From JAPWJZ01 sp035626855 (lineage in GTDB: Bacteria; Pseudomonadota; Alphaproteobacteria; Micavibrionales; UBA2020): a stretch of DNA of 64,000 nucleotides. This document shows, piece after piece, positions 8,176-16,596 of the stretch. The stretch is taken from the NCBI GenBank assembly GCA_035626855.1, contig DASPMW010000128.1:1-64000 (forward strand), given 5' to 3'. Both the position numbers and the translations under genes were made by a program. A model generated the notes under the pieces. That model saw only the letters and a list, made by a program, of their open reading frames with translations, was not told the origin of the DNA and made no database searches. Within the stretch, counting starts at the first letter, position 1. Each line of letters opens with the position of its first letter.

Positions 8176-9207
8176 TTATGGGCAATGCGGGCGTGGCGGC
8201 TGGGGCGGAATGTAGGGAGCGATGGGCGCAGGCGGCGCGAGCTTCGCCTGCATGCGCGCGATCAGGTCATCCTTGTCGAATTCGGTGTAGCGCAGGTGCC
8301 AGGGCTTGTCCTTGCCCTCGCCAGCCCGCTCCTGGTAGAGCAGCCCGATTTTATCGCCGAGATCGATGGTGTCGGGATGGCCGTTTTCGCCCGTGCCCTC
8401 CGGATAGGCAGTCGGGTCGATCGGGGTTTCCATCGGCTCGAACGGGCCGTTCGGCGTTCTCGATGCCGCAAAAAATACGCGCTGGCGCGTGCCGCGCTCG
8501 GTCAGTTCCTTGTCGAGGAAGGCGACGCCGACCATGAGGAACAGGTCATCCGCCAGCTGCACCACCTTCGCGCCCTCCAGGCCCCATTCGTAATTGGGCG
8601 TCCCGGGCTTGTTGTGGAAGGGCACATCTTCCTGCTTCAGCGCAAGCTGCGGCGCTTCCCAGCACTCCGTGCCTTTTTCGCGCAGCGACACATAGACATC
8701 GCCGCAGCCGAGGCTGCGATAGCCGGAAAACGTCATGCAATCATAATCGCGGCCATTCAGGCGAATGTCGGAGAGCGCGACGTCATAGAGGCTCACGACC
8801 GGCACCGGACCCTGCGGCACATCGTCCTTGGTCATCGCGGGCAGCGCCGCGCCGTGGAAATTGCGTCCATCGAGCGACACAGCCTGCGCGATCACGCCCG
8901 TCGTGCTGAAACAGCTGGTCTGGATGAACATTTCCCATTCGCCCTTCGCGTTCAGCACCACGGCGGGCGCGACGACTTCGGGGCCTGCGATATTGGTGAT
9001 GACGGTCGGCTCCAGCTCCTGCCAGGGACCGCCCGGATGATCGGCCTTGAACCGCCCGACGCACCAGGGCTTGTCCTTCTCCGTGCCGAGCGTTGCGAAC
9101 ATGAAATAGCTGCCGTCCGGCGCCTTCACCACGCTCGGATCCTTGATCTCGAAGTAACCCGTATCGATATCGTTAAGGCGGCGGAAGGCGACGCGGTGCG
9201 ATGTCAT
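8176..9207 (-). CDS. Glycoside hydrolase-like five-bladed beta-propeller protein
   Basis: About 343 residues from the ATG at 9207. The opening FEIKDPSVVKAPDGSYFMFAT is the typical first blade of GH43/GH32/GH130-type propeller enzymes, where the Asp of DPS-like motifs is often the catalytic base. Later blades include a WEMFIQTSC stretch, YDCMTFSGYRSLGCGDVYVSLRE and FMVGVAFLDKELTERGTRQRVFFAAS-like segments. The C-terminus is proline-rich (APPAPIAPYIPPQPPRP). There is no signal peptide from this start. An in-frame start at 9312 exists but reads through a sequence of no protein character. It is divergent from galU, which fits sugar metabolism, but the substrate cannot be told. Confidence 0.65.
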   Translation of the reverse strand: MTSHRVAFRRLNDIDTGYFEIKDPSVVKAPDGSYFMFATLGTEKDKPWCVGRFKADHPGGPWQELEPTVITNIAGPEVVAPAVVLNAKGEWEMFIQTSCFSTTGVIAQAVSLDGRNFHGAALPAMTKDDVPQGPVPVVSLYDVALSDIRLNGRDYDCMTFSGYRSLGCGDVYVSLREKGTECWEAPQLALKQEDVPFHNKPGTPNYEWGLEGAKVVQLADDLFLMVGVAFLDKELTERGTRQRVFFAASRTPNGPFEPMETPIDPTAYPEGTGENGHPDTIDLGDKIGLLYQERAGEGKDKPWHLRYTEFDKDDLIARMQAKLAPPAPIAPYIPPQPPRPHCP

Positions 9208-9359
9208 GATCGGTATCCCGAAAATTGAGCGATAAGGAAAATTACGCGCTGATCCGGTGCCGCGCAACCCCCTGATTGGGCAAGATAAATTCACGCTTAT
9301 GGCATTCTGCAATGCAGTAAAAATCGCCTTTGAATTGCAGCTGGGCTATAACGGATTCC

Positions 9360-10238
9360 ATGACGCAGAAAAAAATCACGAAGATCGTCTTCCCTGCCGC
9401 CGGCCTCGCCACGCGCTTCCTGCCCGCGACCAAGACCGTGCCGAAGGAGCTGTTCCCGCTTGTCGACAAGCCACTGCTGCAATACGCGGTCGAGGAGGCG
9501 AAGGAAGCGGGGATCGACGAATTCATTTTCGTGATCTCCGCGCGGAAAGACGCGATCCGCCAGCATTTCGCGCGAGAGGAAGCGCTCGAGCAATACCTCG
9601 CCGATATCGGCAAGCAGGCCTATGCCGATATCATCCGCGCTTGCGCGCTGCCGGATGACGCCGTGCATATCATCCATCAGGACGAACCGCGCGGCCTCGG
9701 CCACGCCGTCTGGCTTGCGCGCGATGTTGTGGGCGATGCGCCCTTCGCCGTGTTGCTGCCCGACGACGCAATCCTCGCCAAAACCGGCGCGCTGAAGCAG
9801 ATGGTTGATTTCGGGGCCGCGCATCCGGGGTCGAGCCTCGTCGCCGCGCAGGACGTCGCGCCCGAGCAGGTGCATATGTATGGCGTTATCGACGGCGCGG
9901 CCGAGTACGGCCATCTGCGCGTGAGATCGCTGGTCGAAAAACCGTCACGCGAAGCCGCGCCCTCCGCCACCGCCATCATCGGCCGCTATATCCTGCAGCC
10001 GGAAATTTTCGGCATCCTCGACAAAATGGTGCATGCCCCGCGCGGCAAGGGCGAAATCCAGCTGACTGACGCGATCTCGGAGCTCGCCGCGACCGCGCCC
10101 GTCTATGGCTTCCGCTTCGACGGCAGGCGCTACGACTGCGGCCACTGCGCCGGCCTCATCGAAGCCGCCGTCGCCTTCGCGCTGCAGCGCCCCGATATCG
10201 CGCCGGGGCTGCGCGAAAAGCTGGCGGCGCTTCTCTGA
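9360..10238 (+). CDS. galU: UTP-glucose-1-phosphate uridylyltransferase
   Basis: Makes UDP-glucose from UTP and glucose-1-phosphate, the precursor for LPS, capsule and glycans. The 292-residue protein begins MTQKKITKIVFPAAGLATRF and carries the nucleotidyltransferase signature AAGLATRFLPATKTVPKELFPLVDKPLLQ within its first 45 residues, then the VEKP motif near 190 (RSLVEKPSRE) and the GKGEIQLTDAI segment. I chose the ATG at 9360. A TTG at 9330 adds ten residues that the family lacks. Length and motifs are normal. Confidence 0.93.
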   Translation: MTQKKITKIVFPAAGLATRFLPATKTVPKELFPLVDKPLLQYAVEEAKEAGIDEFIFVISARKDAIRQHFAREEALEQYLADIGKQAYADIIRACALPDDAVHIIHQDEPRGLGHAVWLARDVVGDAPFAVLLPDDAILAKTGALKQMVDFGAAHPGSSLVAAQDVAPEQVHMYGVIDGAAEYGHLRVRSLVEKPSREAAPSATAIIGRYILQPEIFGILDKMVHAPRGKGEIQLTDAISELAATAPVYGFRFDGRRYDCGHCAGLIEAAVAFALQRPDIAPGLREKLAALL

Positions 10239-10314
10239 TGTCATTCTAAGCGCAGCGAAGAATCCCCCTTGCTTGCCGGAGTGAGGGAGATCCTTCGCTG
10301 CGCTCAGGATAACA
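10239..10314. repeat. Inverted CTAAGCGCAG...CTCAGGATAACA repeat
   Basis: A second copy of the dispersed inverted repeat seen at 4269-4344. One arm starts TGTCATTCTAAGCGCAGCGA, the other ends TGCGCTCAGGATAACA. It begins at the galU stop codon and is therefore placed to act as its transcription terminator. Confidence 0.7.
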
Positions 10315-10415
10315 ATTAGATTCCGTAAACTCCCCGCAACGCATCCTTAATATCTTCCCCCTATTCTCGGAATGCGGGAATCCGCGGCAAGGGCATCATC
10401 GGGGGCAGATCTTTC

Positions 10416-12464
10416 ATGGAAACGCATATCCAGGTCATCTACGGCGTCATCTTCGCGATCGTGATCATCGCGATCCTGTTCAACTTCCTCGTCAACGTGG
10501 GGTCGAAGGAAATCGCGATCATGGAGCAGCGCTTCTTCGGCAAGGAGCTCGATCCCGGCCACGTCTTCGCCATGCAGGGCGAAGTGGGGCTCAAGGCGCA
10601 TTACCTGTCGCCCGGCCTGCATGTCGTGCCCTGGCCGATCGTGCGCGTCGTGTACAAGCCCGATTTCCTCACCATCGGCGCCGACGAGCTCGGCATTGTG
10701 GAAGCGACGGACGGGCAGGCGCTGTCCTCCGGCCGCATCTTCGCCGACGACCCTGCGGGCGAGACGCATAATAATTTCCAGGACCCGCTCGCCTTCCTCG
10801 CCAATGGCGGAATCCGCGGCAAGCAGCTGCGCTTCCTGACCAACGGCACGTTCAAAATCAACCCTTATCTGTTCAAGGTCACGAAGATCAAGAAAACCTT
10901 CATCCCCGAAGGCTCGATCGGCGTGGTGACAGCCTCCGACGGCGCGCCGCTCGACCGCCTGCTCGGCCGCAGCGTCGCAGGGCACGACAACTTCCAGAAG
11001 GCCGAAAGCTTCCTGAAAAACGGCGGCCAGAAAGGCCCGCAGATCGATTTCCTGCGCCCCGGCACCTATAACATCAACACCGAAATCTTCCGCGTCGAAG
11101 TGCGCGAAGCGGTGAAGATCGCGGAAAACGAAATCGGCGTCGTCGATTCACGCGACGGCCTACCCATGAACGAACATGAAGTCGTCGTGCAGACGCCCGA
11201 AAGCCACGGCAATTTCCAGGACGGCGAGGCCTTCCTCAAAAACGGCGGCCAGCGCGGCCCGCAGGAAGCTATCCTCACGCCCGGCACCTATTACATCAAC
11301 CCCTACCTGTTCTCCGTCACCAAGCACAAGCAGACGATGATCAAGCAGGGCGAGGTCGGCGTGATGATCTCCAACATCGGCCGCGACCCCAGCGAATACC
11401 AGTCGCCCGACAAGCCGAACGAGGATGCCTCCGATGACAAGGGCCGCACGCGCCATGTCGTCAGCCGGGGTTTCCGCGGCATCCAGCGCGAAGTGCTTGG
11501 CCCCGGCTCCTACAACATCAACCCGCTCGCCTATTTCGTGATCATCATCCCGACCGTCACGCGCTCTGTCGAATGGAGCGCGGAGGCCAACCAGGCGGCG
11601 GGCGCCGCGAGCTTCGATCCGTTCGAGGTCGTCTCCCATGACGGCTTCCCGATGAAGGTCGAAGTGCGCTGCCAGTATCGCATCCTGCCCGAAAACGCGC
11701 CCTATGTGGTGCAGAAGATCGGCAGCGTCGCGCAGCTTGAATCGAACGTGCTGCATCCGCAGATCGACGGCATCTTCCGCGCGCAAGTCGCGCGCAGCCC
11801 GGCAATCGCGTACCAGCAGAACCGCGCCGAAGAACAGAAAATGGCGGAGGAAGCGGTGCGCGTCGACCTCACGAAATACCGCGTCGATGTCGTCTCGGTC
11901 ATGGTGACGAACATCCACCTGCCGGAGGCGCTGATGCGCACCACGCAGCAGAAGAACCTGGCCGAGCAGGAAAAATCGATGTACGACGCCAAGAAAGAGG
12001 CGGAAACGCGCCGCATCCAGTACGAAAAAACCAAGACCGAGGCCGACCAGCAGGTAAAGATCAGCGCGGCCGAAGCCGGCATCATGGTCGCGCAGCACGA
12101 AGCCAAGCAGACCGAAGAACGCGCCCGCGGCGACGCGGCGCGGGTCAGGATGCTCGCCGAAGCCGAAGCGCAGCGCACCAAGCAGATCGGCGACGCCGAA
12201 GCCTCGATCATCCAGGCGAAGGGCGAAGCGCAGGCCAAAGCCTATCGCGACCAGGCCAGCGCGCTCACCCCGTCGGGCGTTACCTCGGTCGAGATCATGA
12301 AGGCAATCTCCGTTGCCGGCCTGAAAATCACGCCCGATATCCTCGTCTCAAGCGCGAACAACGACGGCTCCGGCAACCCCAGCGGCGGCCTCGTCAACGT
12401 CCTCTTGGGCCGCATGCTGCAGGACCAGAAATCCGCGAACACCACGCCGGGGAAGGTCGCCTAA
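10416..12464 (+). CDS. Flotillin-like SPFH-domain membrane protein with internal repeats
   Basis: A 682-residue protein. It has one N-terminal membrane helix (VIYGVIFAIVIIAILFNFLV), then a region of three to four repeated modules of roughly 80-90 residues. Each module reads about as G-x-IGVV-x-DG, then NFQ-x-FL-NGGQ-G-Q and L-x-PGTY-IN-x-F-V. An SPFH/band-7 domain follows around 400-520 (FEVVSHDGFPMKVEVRCQYR). A long Ala/Glu-rich coiled coil (AEAGIMVAQHEAKQTEERARGDAARVRMLAEAEAQR in pieces) and a flexible tail close the protein. Flotillins form membrane microdomain scaffolds. The usual NfeD partner is not adjacent. The ATG at 10416 is preceded by a GGGGG stretch. Confidence 0.85.
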   Translation: METHIQVIYGVIFAIVIIAILFNFLVNVGSKEIAIMEQRFFGKELDPGHVFAMQGEVGLKAHYLSPGLHVVPWPIVRVVYKPDFLTIGADELGIVEATDGQALSSGRIFADDPAGETHNNFQDPLAFLANGGIRGKQLRFLTNGTFKINPYLFKVTKIKKTFIPEGSIGVVTASDGAPLDRLLGRSVAGHDNFQKAESFLKNGGQKGPQIDFLRPGTYNINTEIFRVEVREAVKIAENEIGVVDSRDGLPMNEHEVVVQTPESHGNFQDGEAFLKNGGQRGPQEAILTPGTYYINPYLFSVTKHKQTMIKQGEVGVMISNIGRDPSEYQSPDKPNEDASDDKGRTRHVVSRGFRGIQREVLGPGSYNINPLAYFVIIIPTVTRSVEWSAEANQAAGAASFDPFEVVSHDGFPMKVEVRCQYRILPENAPYVVQKIGSVAQLESNVLHPQIDGIFRAQVARSPAIAYQQNRAEEQKMAEEAVRVDLTKYRVDVVSVMVTNIHLPEALMRTTQQKNLAEQEKSMYDAKKEAETRRIQYEKTKTEADQQVKISAAEAGIMVAQHEAKQTEERARGDAARVRMLAEAEAQRTKQIGDAEASIIQAKGEAQAKAYRDQASALTPSGVTSVEIMKAISVAGLKITPDILVSSANNDGSGNPSGGLVNVLLGRMLQDQKSANTTPGKVA

Positions 12465-12469
12465 ATAAA

Positions 12470-12652
12470 TCCTTCTCCCTCTGGGAGAAGGCGGGGCCAG
12501 CCGCCCTCAAAGCGCGAGCATCGCTCGCGGGCTGGGAGAGGATGAGGGTACTTCCTGGGCGTCGCGTATTGACGCCAGCCAAGTACTCTCACCTTACCGT
12601 CGCAAGCGCGACGGGCCCCTTTCTGTCCCAGAGGGAGAGGAGGATTCAGCAA
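12470..12652. repeat. Inverted CCTCTCCC-type repeat filling the gap after the SPFH gene
   Basis: Arms CCTTCTCCCTCTGGGAGAAGG (about 12471-12491) and CTGTCCCAGAGGGAGAGGAGG (about 12624-12644) bracket a second inverted pair built on GTACTTCCTGG and CAAGTACTCTC. The structure is related to the CCCTCTCCC hairpins at 0.4 kb. It separates two convergent genes and probably terminates both. No coding is visible. Confidence 0.6.
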
Positions 12653-12660
12653 AGCCGCCC

Positions 12661-13284
12661 CTACATCGCGTTTGCAAATTTCTTCGCCGCCGGTCCCTTT
12701 TGCAAGGACGCAGGCGCGGCATTCATTTTTCCGGCGCGGGCGGCGTCAAAGGCGATCGCGACGGAAGAAACTTTGGAAACAGCGGGGGGCTGGGTTTCAG
12801 GCGCGACGCCTACTGCCACCCCAAGCGCGACCGCCAGAGTCGCGCCGCCCGTTGCGAGCGCGCTCGCAGGGCGGAAATAGGTGATCATCTCCCGTTCGAA
12901 ATCAAAGTACAGGTTCACGGCCGCGCTCGCTGCGAGAAGGCCCGCACCGCCTAGAACGGCGAGGCCGGCCGCGCCCGCGACAAAACCGGCCGCCGCAACA
13001 CCGGCCGCGGCGAGCAGCCCCGTGCCGAAGGCGACCACTGACAACGCGGCCATCGCCCCTTGCGACGCAACGGGAATGAGCGGCAGCACATAGCTGGCCG
13101 CGGCGACGACCGCGCCGATCACCCCGGCGCCCGCGAGGCCCACAATGGCGGAGGCGATGCGATCCGACCAGCGCTTCTGATGACGCAGATGCGCCTTGTA
13201 TTCGGGTGTGTAATCGGTGAAGGGTTTGCCGTCACGCATCGTAGTGACGTATTTTTTCAGCGCGGGTTTTTCTGTTGCAGGCAT
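12661..13284 (-). CDS. Small alanine/glycine-rich membrane protein
   Basis: About 207 residues. The N-terminal 45 residues are charged and soluble (MPATEKPALKKYVTTMRDGK, then YKAHLRHQKRWSDR). Three to four closely spaced hydrophobic helices rich in Ala, Gly and Val follow, then a DFEREMITYFRPAS loop, a further helix, and a lysine/alanine-rich tail. No known motif is seen. The ATG at 13284 has AAAGGAAC as ribosome-binding site. An in-frame ATG at 13299 lies upstream of it and is less likely. It stands alone between repeat elements. Confidence 0.65.
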   Translation of the reverse strand: MPATEKPALKKYVTTMRDGKPFTDYTPEYKAHLRHQKRWSDRIASAIVGLAGAGVIGAVVAAASYVLPLIPVASQGAMAALSVVAFGTGLLAAAGVAAAGFVAGAAGLAVLGGAGLLAASAAVNLYFDFEREMITYFRPASALATGGATLAVALGVAVGVAPETQPPAVSKVSSVAIAFDAARAGKMNAAPASLQKGPAAKKFANAM

Positions 13285-13299
13285 GTTCGTTCCTTTCAC

Positions 13300-13842
13300 G
13301 GGGCAGCGTTACAATGAAGATGCCGGGAAAGGGATGCGCTTGCGCGGAGGCTTCTACATCAACAACCCTGAACATCTCGAAAGTTCATGGCTGTTGTGGC
13401 AGTCGTACTGTGTTTCTCCAGGTGTGAAACAGTCTCAAAAACCACGCTGGCACAAGTTGTACGCTTGCAGGGTTAGACTAGCGCAGATTCTGGATTATGG
13501 CAACTGGAATATGCGGGGATAACAAGTTCTCTTGCCAGTTATGGTCTGCCTTGGGAGAGGGGATAAGAGCGCGAGCATTTTCACACGTAGGGCCACCCCG
13601 GCGAAGGCCGGGGCCCACGGACATGGCAGCGTGATCCGTAACTTCTGCAGCCTGTTCCGCACCCGCATGCGCAGTCCGTGGACCCCGGCCTTCGCCGGGG
13701 TGGCGGAGTGGCGAGCGGTGAGATTGCCGCGCTTCTCTGTGCGGTCTTTCTCGAGAAGACAGGGAAGCGCGCGCGGGATGACGTGATGGCGGGCGGCACT
13801 GCCGCTGTTGCGTTTATCCCGGCCTCGCGGTAAAAATAACCC
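13300..13842. repeat. Intergenic stretch with an inverted CCCCGGCGAAGGCCGGGG pair
   Basis: Two 30-base arms, GCCACCCCGGCGAAGGCCGG... (13592 onward) and ...CCGGCCTTCGCCGGGGTGGC (to 13704), are reverse complements separated by about 55 bases. Each arm is itself a hairpin. This is a dispersed intergenic repeat type common in alphaproteobacteria. The 290 bases before it (13300-13590) hold no convincing gene. A 62-codon frame at 13334-13522 lacks a properly spaced ribosome-binding site. Confidence 0.6.
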
Positions 13843-14199
13843 ATGGGAAAACTCACCACGCATATTCTCGACACCGCGCATGGCTGCCCCGCGAACGGGG
13901 TGCGCTTGCGGCTGTTCCGCATCGGCGCGGGCGGGGCGGAGACGTTGCTGGTCGCGACCAAGACCAATGCCGACGGCCGGGCCGATGCCCCCCTTTTGGC
14001 CGACAAGGATTTCAAGCCCGGCACGTACCGGCTGGAATTCGAGGCGGGAAAGTATTTTCGCCGCATGGGGGTCGAGCTGCCCAAGATCCCGTTCCTCGAT
14101 CTCATTACTATCCATTTCGGCATCAGCGACGGCGAGGCGCATTACCACGTTCCGCTGCTCGTCTCGCCCTACAGCTACAGCACCTATCGCGGTAGCTGA
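13843..14199 (+). CDS. uraH: 5-hydroxyisourate hydrolase (transthyretin-like)
   Basis: Hydrolyses 5-hydroxyisourate to OHCU, the second step of urate breakdown. The 118-residue protein begins MGKLTTHILDTAHGCPANGV and ends in the diagnostic YRGS tetrapeptide. Between them are RLFRIG, a TNADGRAD turn, the PGTYRLEFEAGKYF segment and HYHVPLLVSPYSYSTYRGS. The conserved His near the start, the Arg in the middle strand and the terminal Tyr-Arg-Gly-Ser form the active site of the family. It lies 6.4 kb before puuD on the same strand. It is the first gene of the purine-catabolism region and is separated from the others by unrelated genes. Confidence 0.93.
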   Translation: MGKLTTHILDTAHGCPANGVRLRLFRIGAGGAETLLVATKTNADGRADAPLLADKDFKPGTYRLEFEAGKYFRRMGVELPKIPFLDLITIHFGISDGEAHYHVPLLVSPYSYSTYRGS

Positions 14200-14385
14200 T
14201 TTCGCAATGAGGCTGCGGAGGGCCAGGAAGAGGCCGGCGATGGACCGCAAGAACGATTTTATGAGACTTTTTGCTTCTTCCCTGTTCATCCTGTCCTCCT
14301 TCCATCTTCTCTCAGGCTATCAGAGGTAGGGGAACAAGTCAAGAACAAGTTGCGGTATAAGCAATAATGCATTTCGCCCAGTGGC

Positions 14386-15852
14386 TTAGGTGAACATCGT
14401 CTTGTAGTGGCGATACCAGTCGCTCTGGAATATTTCCCGGGAATCGATGCGGCGTTTTTCCGCCAGCAGTTCGGGCAGTAGCGGATAGGCTTTCAGCACC
14501 TGGTCCTTGCGCGCCCAGCGGTGATAGGTCAGGTAATAACTTCCGCCCGCCGCGAGCGCGATATCGTACAGCGCCTGGAAATCCTGCTTCGCCTTTTCGA
14601 TGCCGGCGTCGCTATGCACGATGTAGAGATTGAAAATAATGCAGGCGTAATCCTGCTTCGCCCACGGCAAAAAGCTTTCATCGTCGCGTTCGATAAACCG
14701 CACGGTGCCGTAGATGATATCCATGCCGCGTTTCAGCGCTTCGGCGCGGAATTTTTCCATGCTCTCGAAGAATTTGTCGCGCGGCACGTAGACTTCGCTT
14801 AGCATCAGCGACGATCCCGCCTTCTCCCCGCGCTCTTTTGCGAATTGCTTATTGAATTCTTTCAGGTAAATGCCGGTCTGGTGCGCATCCGACCAGTAAA
14901 CCTGCCCGTTCGTCGCGAGGTAATGGTCGCGATAGACCTGGTAGGCCTTCTGTTTATCCAGATGGGCGAGGCGGTAAAGATCCTGCCAGGCCTTTAATCC
15001 CAGATCGTGCGAAGCTTCCGACAGCGGCGTGTCATCCGCAACCGGCACATAGCAGGAAAAAATGCCGCGGCGCATGAAATCATCATGTTTCTCGTCGGTC
15101 ATGTACTGGAAATCGCCGTACAAATAGCCGTTTTTCACGCGGTCCGAGACGGCCTCCATCAATTTGTCGGTCGTGGTTATTTCAACGACGCGGCGCAATT
15201 TTATGCGGTTCCCGAGGCGCAGCGTGATCGTCCCGACCGCGCCGAACAACCCGTATCCGCCGATCACCTTTTTGAAAAGATCATGATTTTCATCGCGGCT
15301 ACAGGTGATGATATTTCCGTCCGGTTTCACCAGCGTGAAGGATATAACATCGCTGATCAGCGGCTTTTTCGTCAGGCTGCGGCCGTGGATGTTGGAGGCG
15401 AGCGCGCCGCCTAATGTGAGTTCATCTGCGCCAGTCTGCTTCTGGATGATGCAAAGCTCCGGCGCGTTTTTCTGCAGATATTCCATCAGCTGCGGCCACA
15501 TCACGCCGGCGTCGAGCGTCACGGTTTTTGCGGTTTTATCGACGCTGTGGATTTTGTTCATTTTCGTCGTGTCGATGAGCGTCGTGATGCGCCCGAACTG
15601 CTGCCCGCCCATCGCATGCCGCGCGCCGCAGATGCTCAGCAGGTGGCCGGAATCATGGGCCTTTTTGACGATGGCCTGCAGTTCATCGACATTTTTGGGC
15701 GTCGCGATCGCGCGGACGGTCGTCGGGTTCAGCTGCGAATGAACGTCATTCACTTCGATGTCCGCGACATCGGCCAGGATTTTTCGCGGCTGCAGCAGCG
15801 GCGCGGCGGTCGCGAGCGCGGCGGTGGTTTTTAAAAATTCACGGCGCTTCAT
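14386..15852 (-). CDS. Twin-arginine-exported FAD-dependent oxidoreductase (VAO/PCMH family)
   Basis: 488 residues. The N-terminus MKRREFLKTTAALATAAPLL is a Tat-type signal, which suggests a folded, cofactor-bearing periplasmic enzyme. The PCMH FAD-binding domain follows (TVRAIATPKNVDELQAIVKKA, SICGARHAMGGQ, TLDAGVMWPQLMEYL, and LGGALASNIHGRSL), typical of aldonolactone, alditol and related sugar oxidases. The C-terminal cap domain has no substrate-defining motif that I recognise. Its stop overlaps nothing downstream. Its start overlaps the upstream membrane protein by ATGA, so the two form an operon. The membrane protein may serve as its electron acceptor or anchor, but this is inference. 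Confidence 0.8.
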   Translation of the reverse strand: MKRREFLKTTAALATAAPLLQPRKILADVADIEVNDVHSQLNPTTVRAIATPKNVDELQAIVKKAHDSGHLLSICGARHAMGGQQFGRITTLIDTTKMNKIHSVDKTAKTVTLDAGVMWPQLMEYLQKNAPELCIIQKQTGADELTLGGALASNIHGRSLTKKPLISDVISFTLVKPDGNIITCSRDENHDLFKKVIGGYGLFGAVGTITLRLGNRIKLRRVVEITTTDKLMEAVSDRVKNGYLYGDFQYMTDEKHDDFMRRGIFSCYVPVADDTPLSEASHDLGLKAWQDLYRLAHLDKQKAYQVYRDHYLATNGQVYWSDAHQTGIYLKEFNKQFAKERGEKAGSSLMLSEVYVPRDKFFESMEKFRAEALKRGMDIIYGTVRFIERDDESFLPWAKQDYACIIFNLYIVHSDAGIEKAKQDFQALYDIALAAGGSYYLTYHRWARKDQVLKAYPLLPELLAEKRRIDSREIFQSDWYRHYKTMFT

Positions 15853-16475
15853 TCTTCGCTCCGCAAAAAATGCTTGGCCGACAGGAAAATCAGGTAGATA
15901 GCGATAAACTGGACGACGTGAAACAGTGCGTTGTGGTCGAAATAGGTTGGGTGTATCCCGATCTTAAGACTTTGAAGCAACGCGCCCAAAAACGTCAGCA
16001 GCAGACCGGCGATGCCGAGCAACACCGGTGGCGCAGGTTGCCTGCGGTAAAACACGATATATCCGACAAGCATGAACATCGTTGCCGGCAGGTAATTCAG
16101 CAAAGCTGCCGAAAAGGGTGTGTCCTCTCGCGAGATATACCAGCAGTAAAAAACCAGTTCCGCGAGCGCCGCGCGCTGCGCAACCGCCGCCCATTTCGGG
16201 CGCAACAGCAGCAGCGCGCCGATTGACCAGCCCGCGAGCGCCATCACGCCGAGCGATGCCAGCACGACCAGCCATAAATTCTGCTGCGTCTCCCCCTCCG
16301 GAAAAAAGCCATGCACCAGCCCGCCCGCGAGCGCGCCGACGCCGATGCCGCCGAACATGAGGAAGAAGGCGGTGCGCATTTGCCCCGCCGGTGCTGTGCG
16401 CAAACACCAGGCAACCGCGGCGCATTCGAACGCGACGATAAAATCGGTGAGGGTAACGGCCGGTTCGAGCATCAT
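15849..16475 (-). CDS. Multi-span membrane protein paired with the FAD oxidoreductase
   Basis: 208 residues with about seven hydrophobic helices. The N-terminus is MMLEPAVTLTDFIVAFECAA. Helices around GGIGVGALAGGLVHGFF, LVVLASLGVMALAGWSIGALLLL, LAELVFYCWYI and LLGIAGLLLTFLGALLQSL follow. The last loop reads HPTYFDHNALFHVVQFIAIYLIF, and its pattern of Asp and His residues just before and in the final helix recalls the CREST membrane hydrolase superfamily. That family link is only suggestive. It is translationally coupled (ATGA) to the downstream oxidoreductase. Confidence 0.7.
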   Translation of the reverse strand: MMLEPAVTLTDFIVAFECAAVAWCLRTAPAGQMRTAFFLMFGGIGVGALAGGLVHGFFPEGETQQNLWLVVLASLGVMALAGWSIGALLLLRPKWAAVAQRAALAELVFYCWYISREDTPFSAALLNYLPATMFMLVGYIVFYRRQPAPPVLLGIAGLLLTFLGALLQSLKIGIHPTYFDHNALFHVVQFIAIYLIFLSAKHFLRSEE

Positions 16476-16596
16476 GGCCCCAGTTTAACCCGCCGCGGCT
16501 GACTTGTAAAATACTGACAAATAACATTATTTTAACTGCTGTCCCCGATTTCGGCCTGTGCTATACAGCCCCTACCCATAAAACAGGACAAGCCAT

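Noticed and set aside
13334..13522. A 62-codon frame MRLRGGFYINNPEHLESSWL between the membrane protein and the repeats
   Set aside because: The SD-like GGGAAAGGG directly abuts the ATG, composition is not coding-like and there is no homology that I recognise.
13495..14289. A 264-codon reverse frame opening MNREEAKSLIKSFLRSIAGL with a GGAGG before it
   Set aside because: It runs antisense through uraH and across the repeat pair at 13.6 kb, and only the first 30 codons are outside known genes. It could be the stub of a lost gene but nothing supports a full protein.
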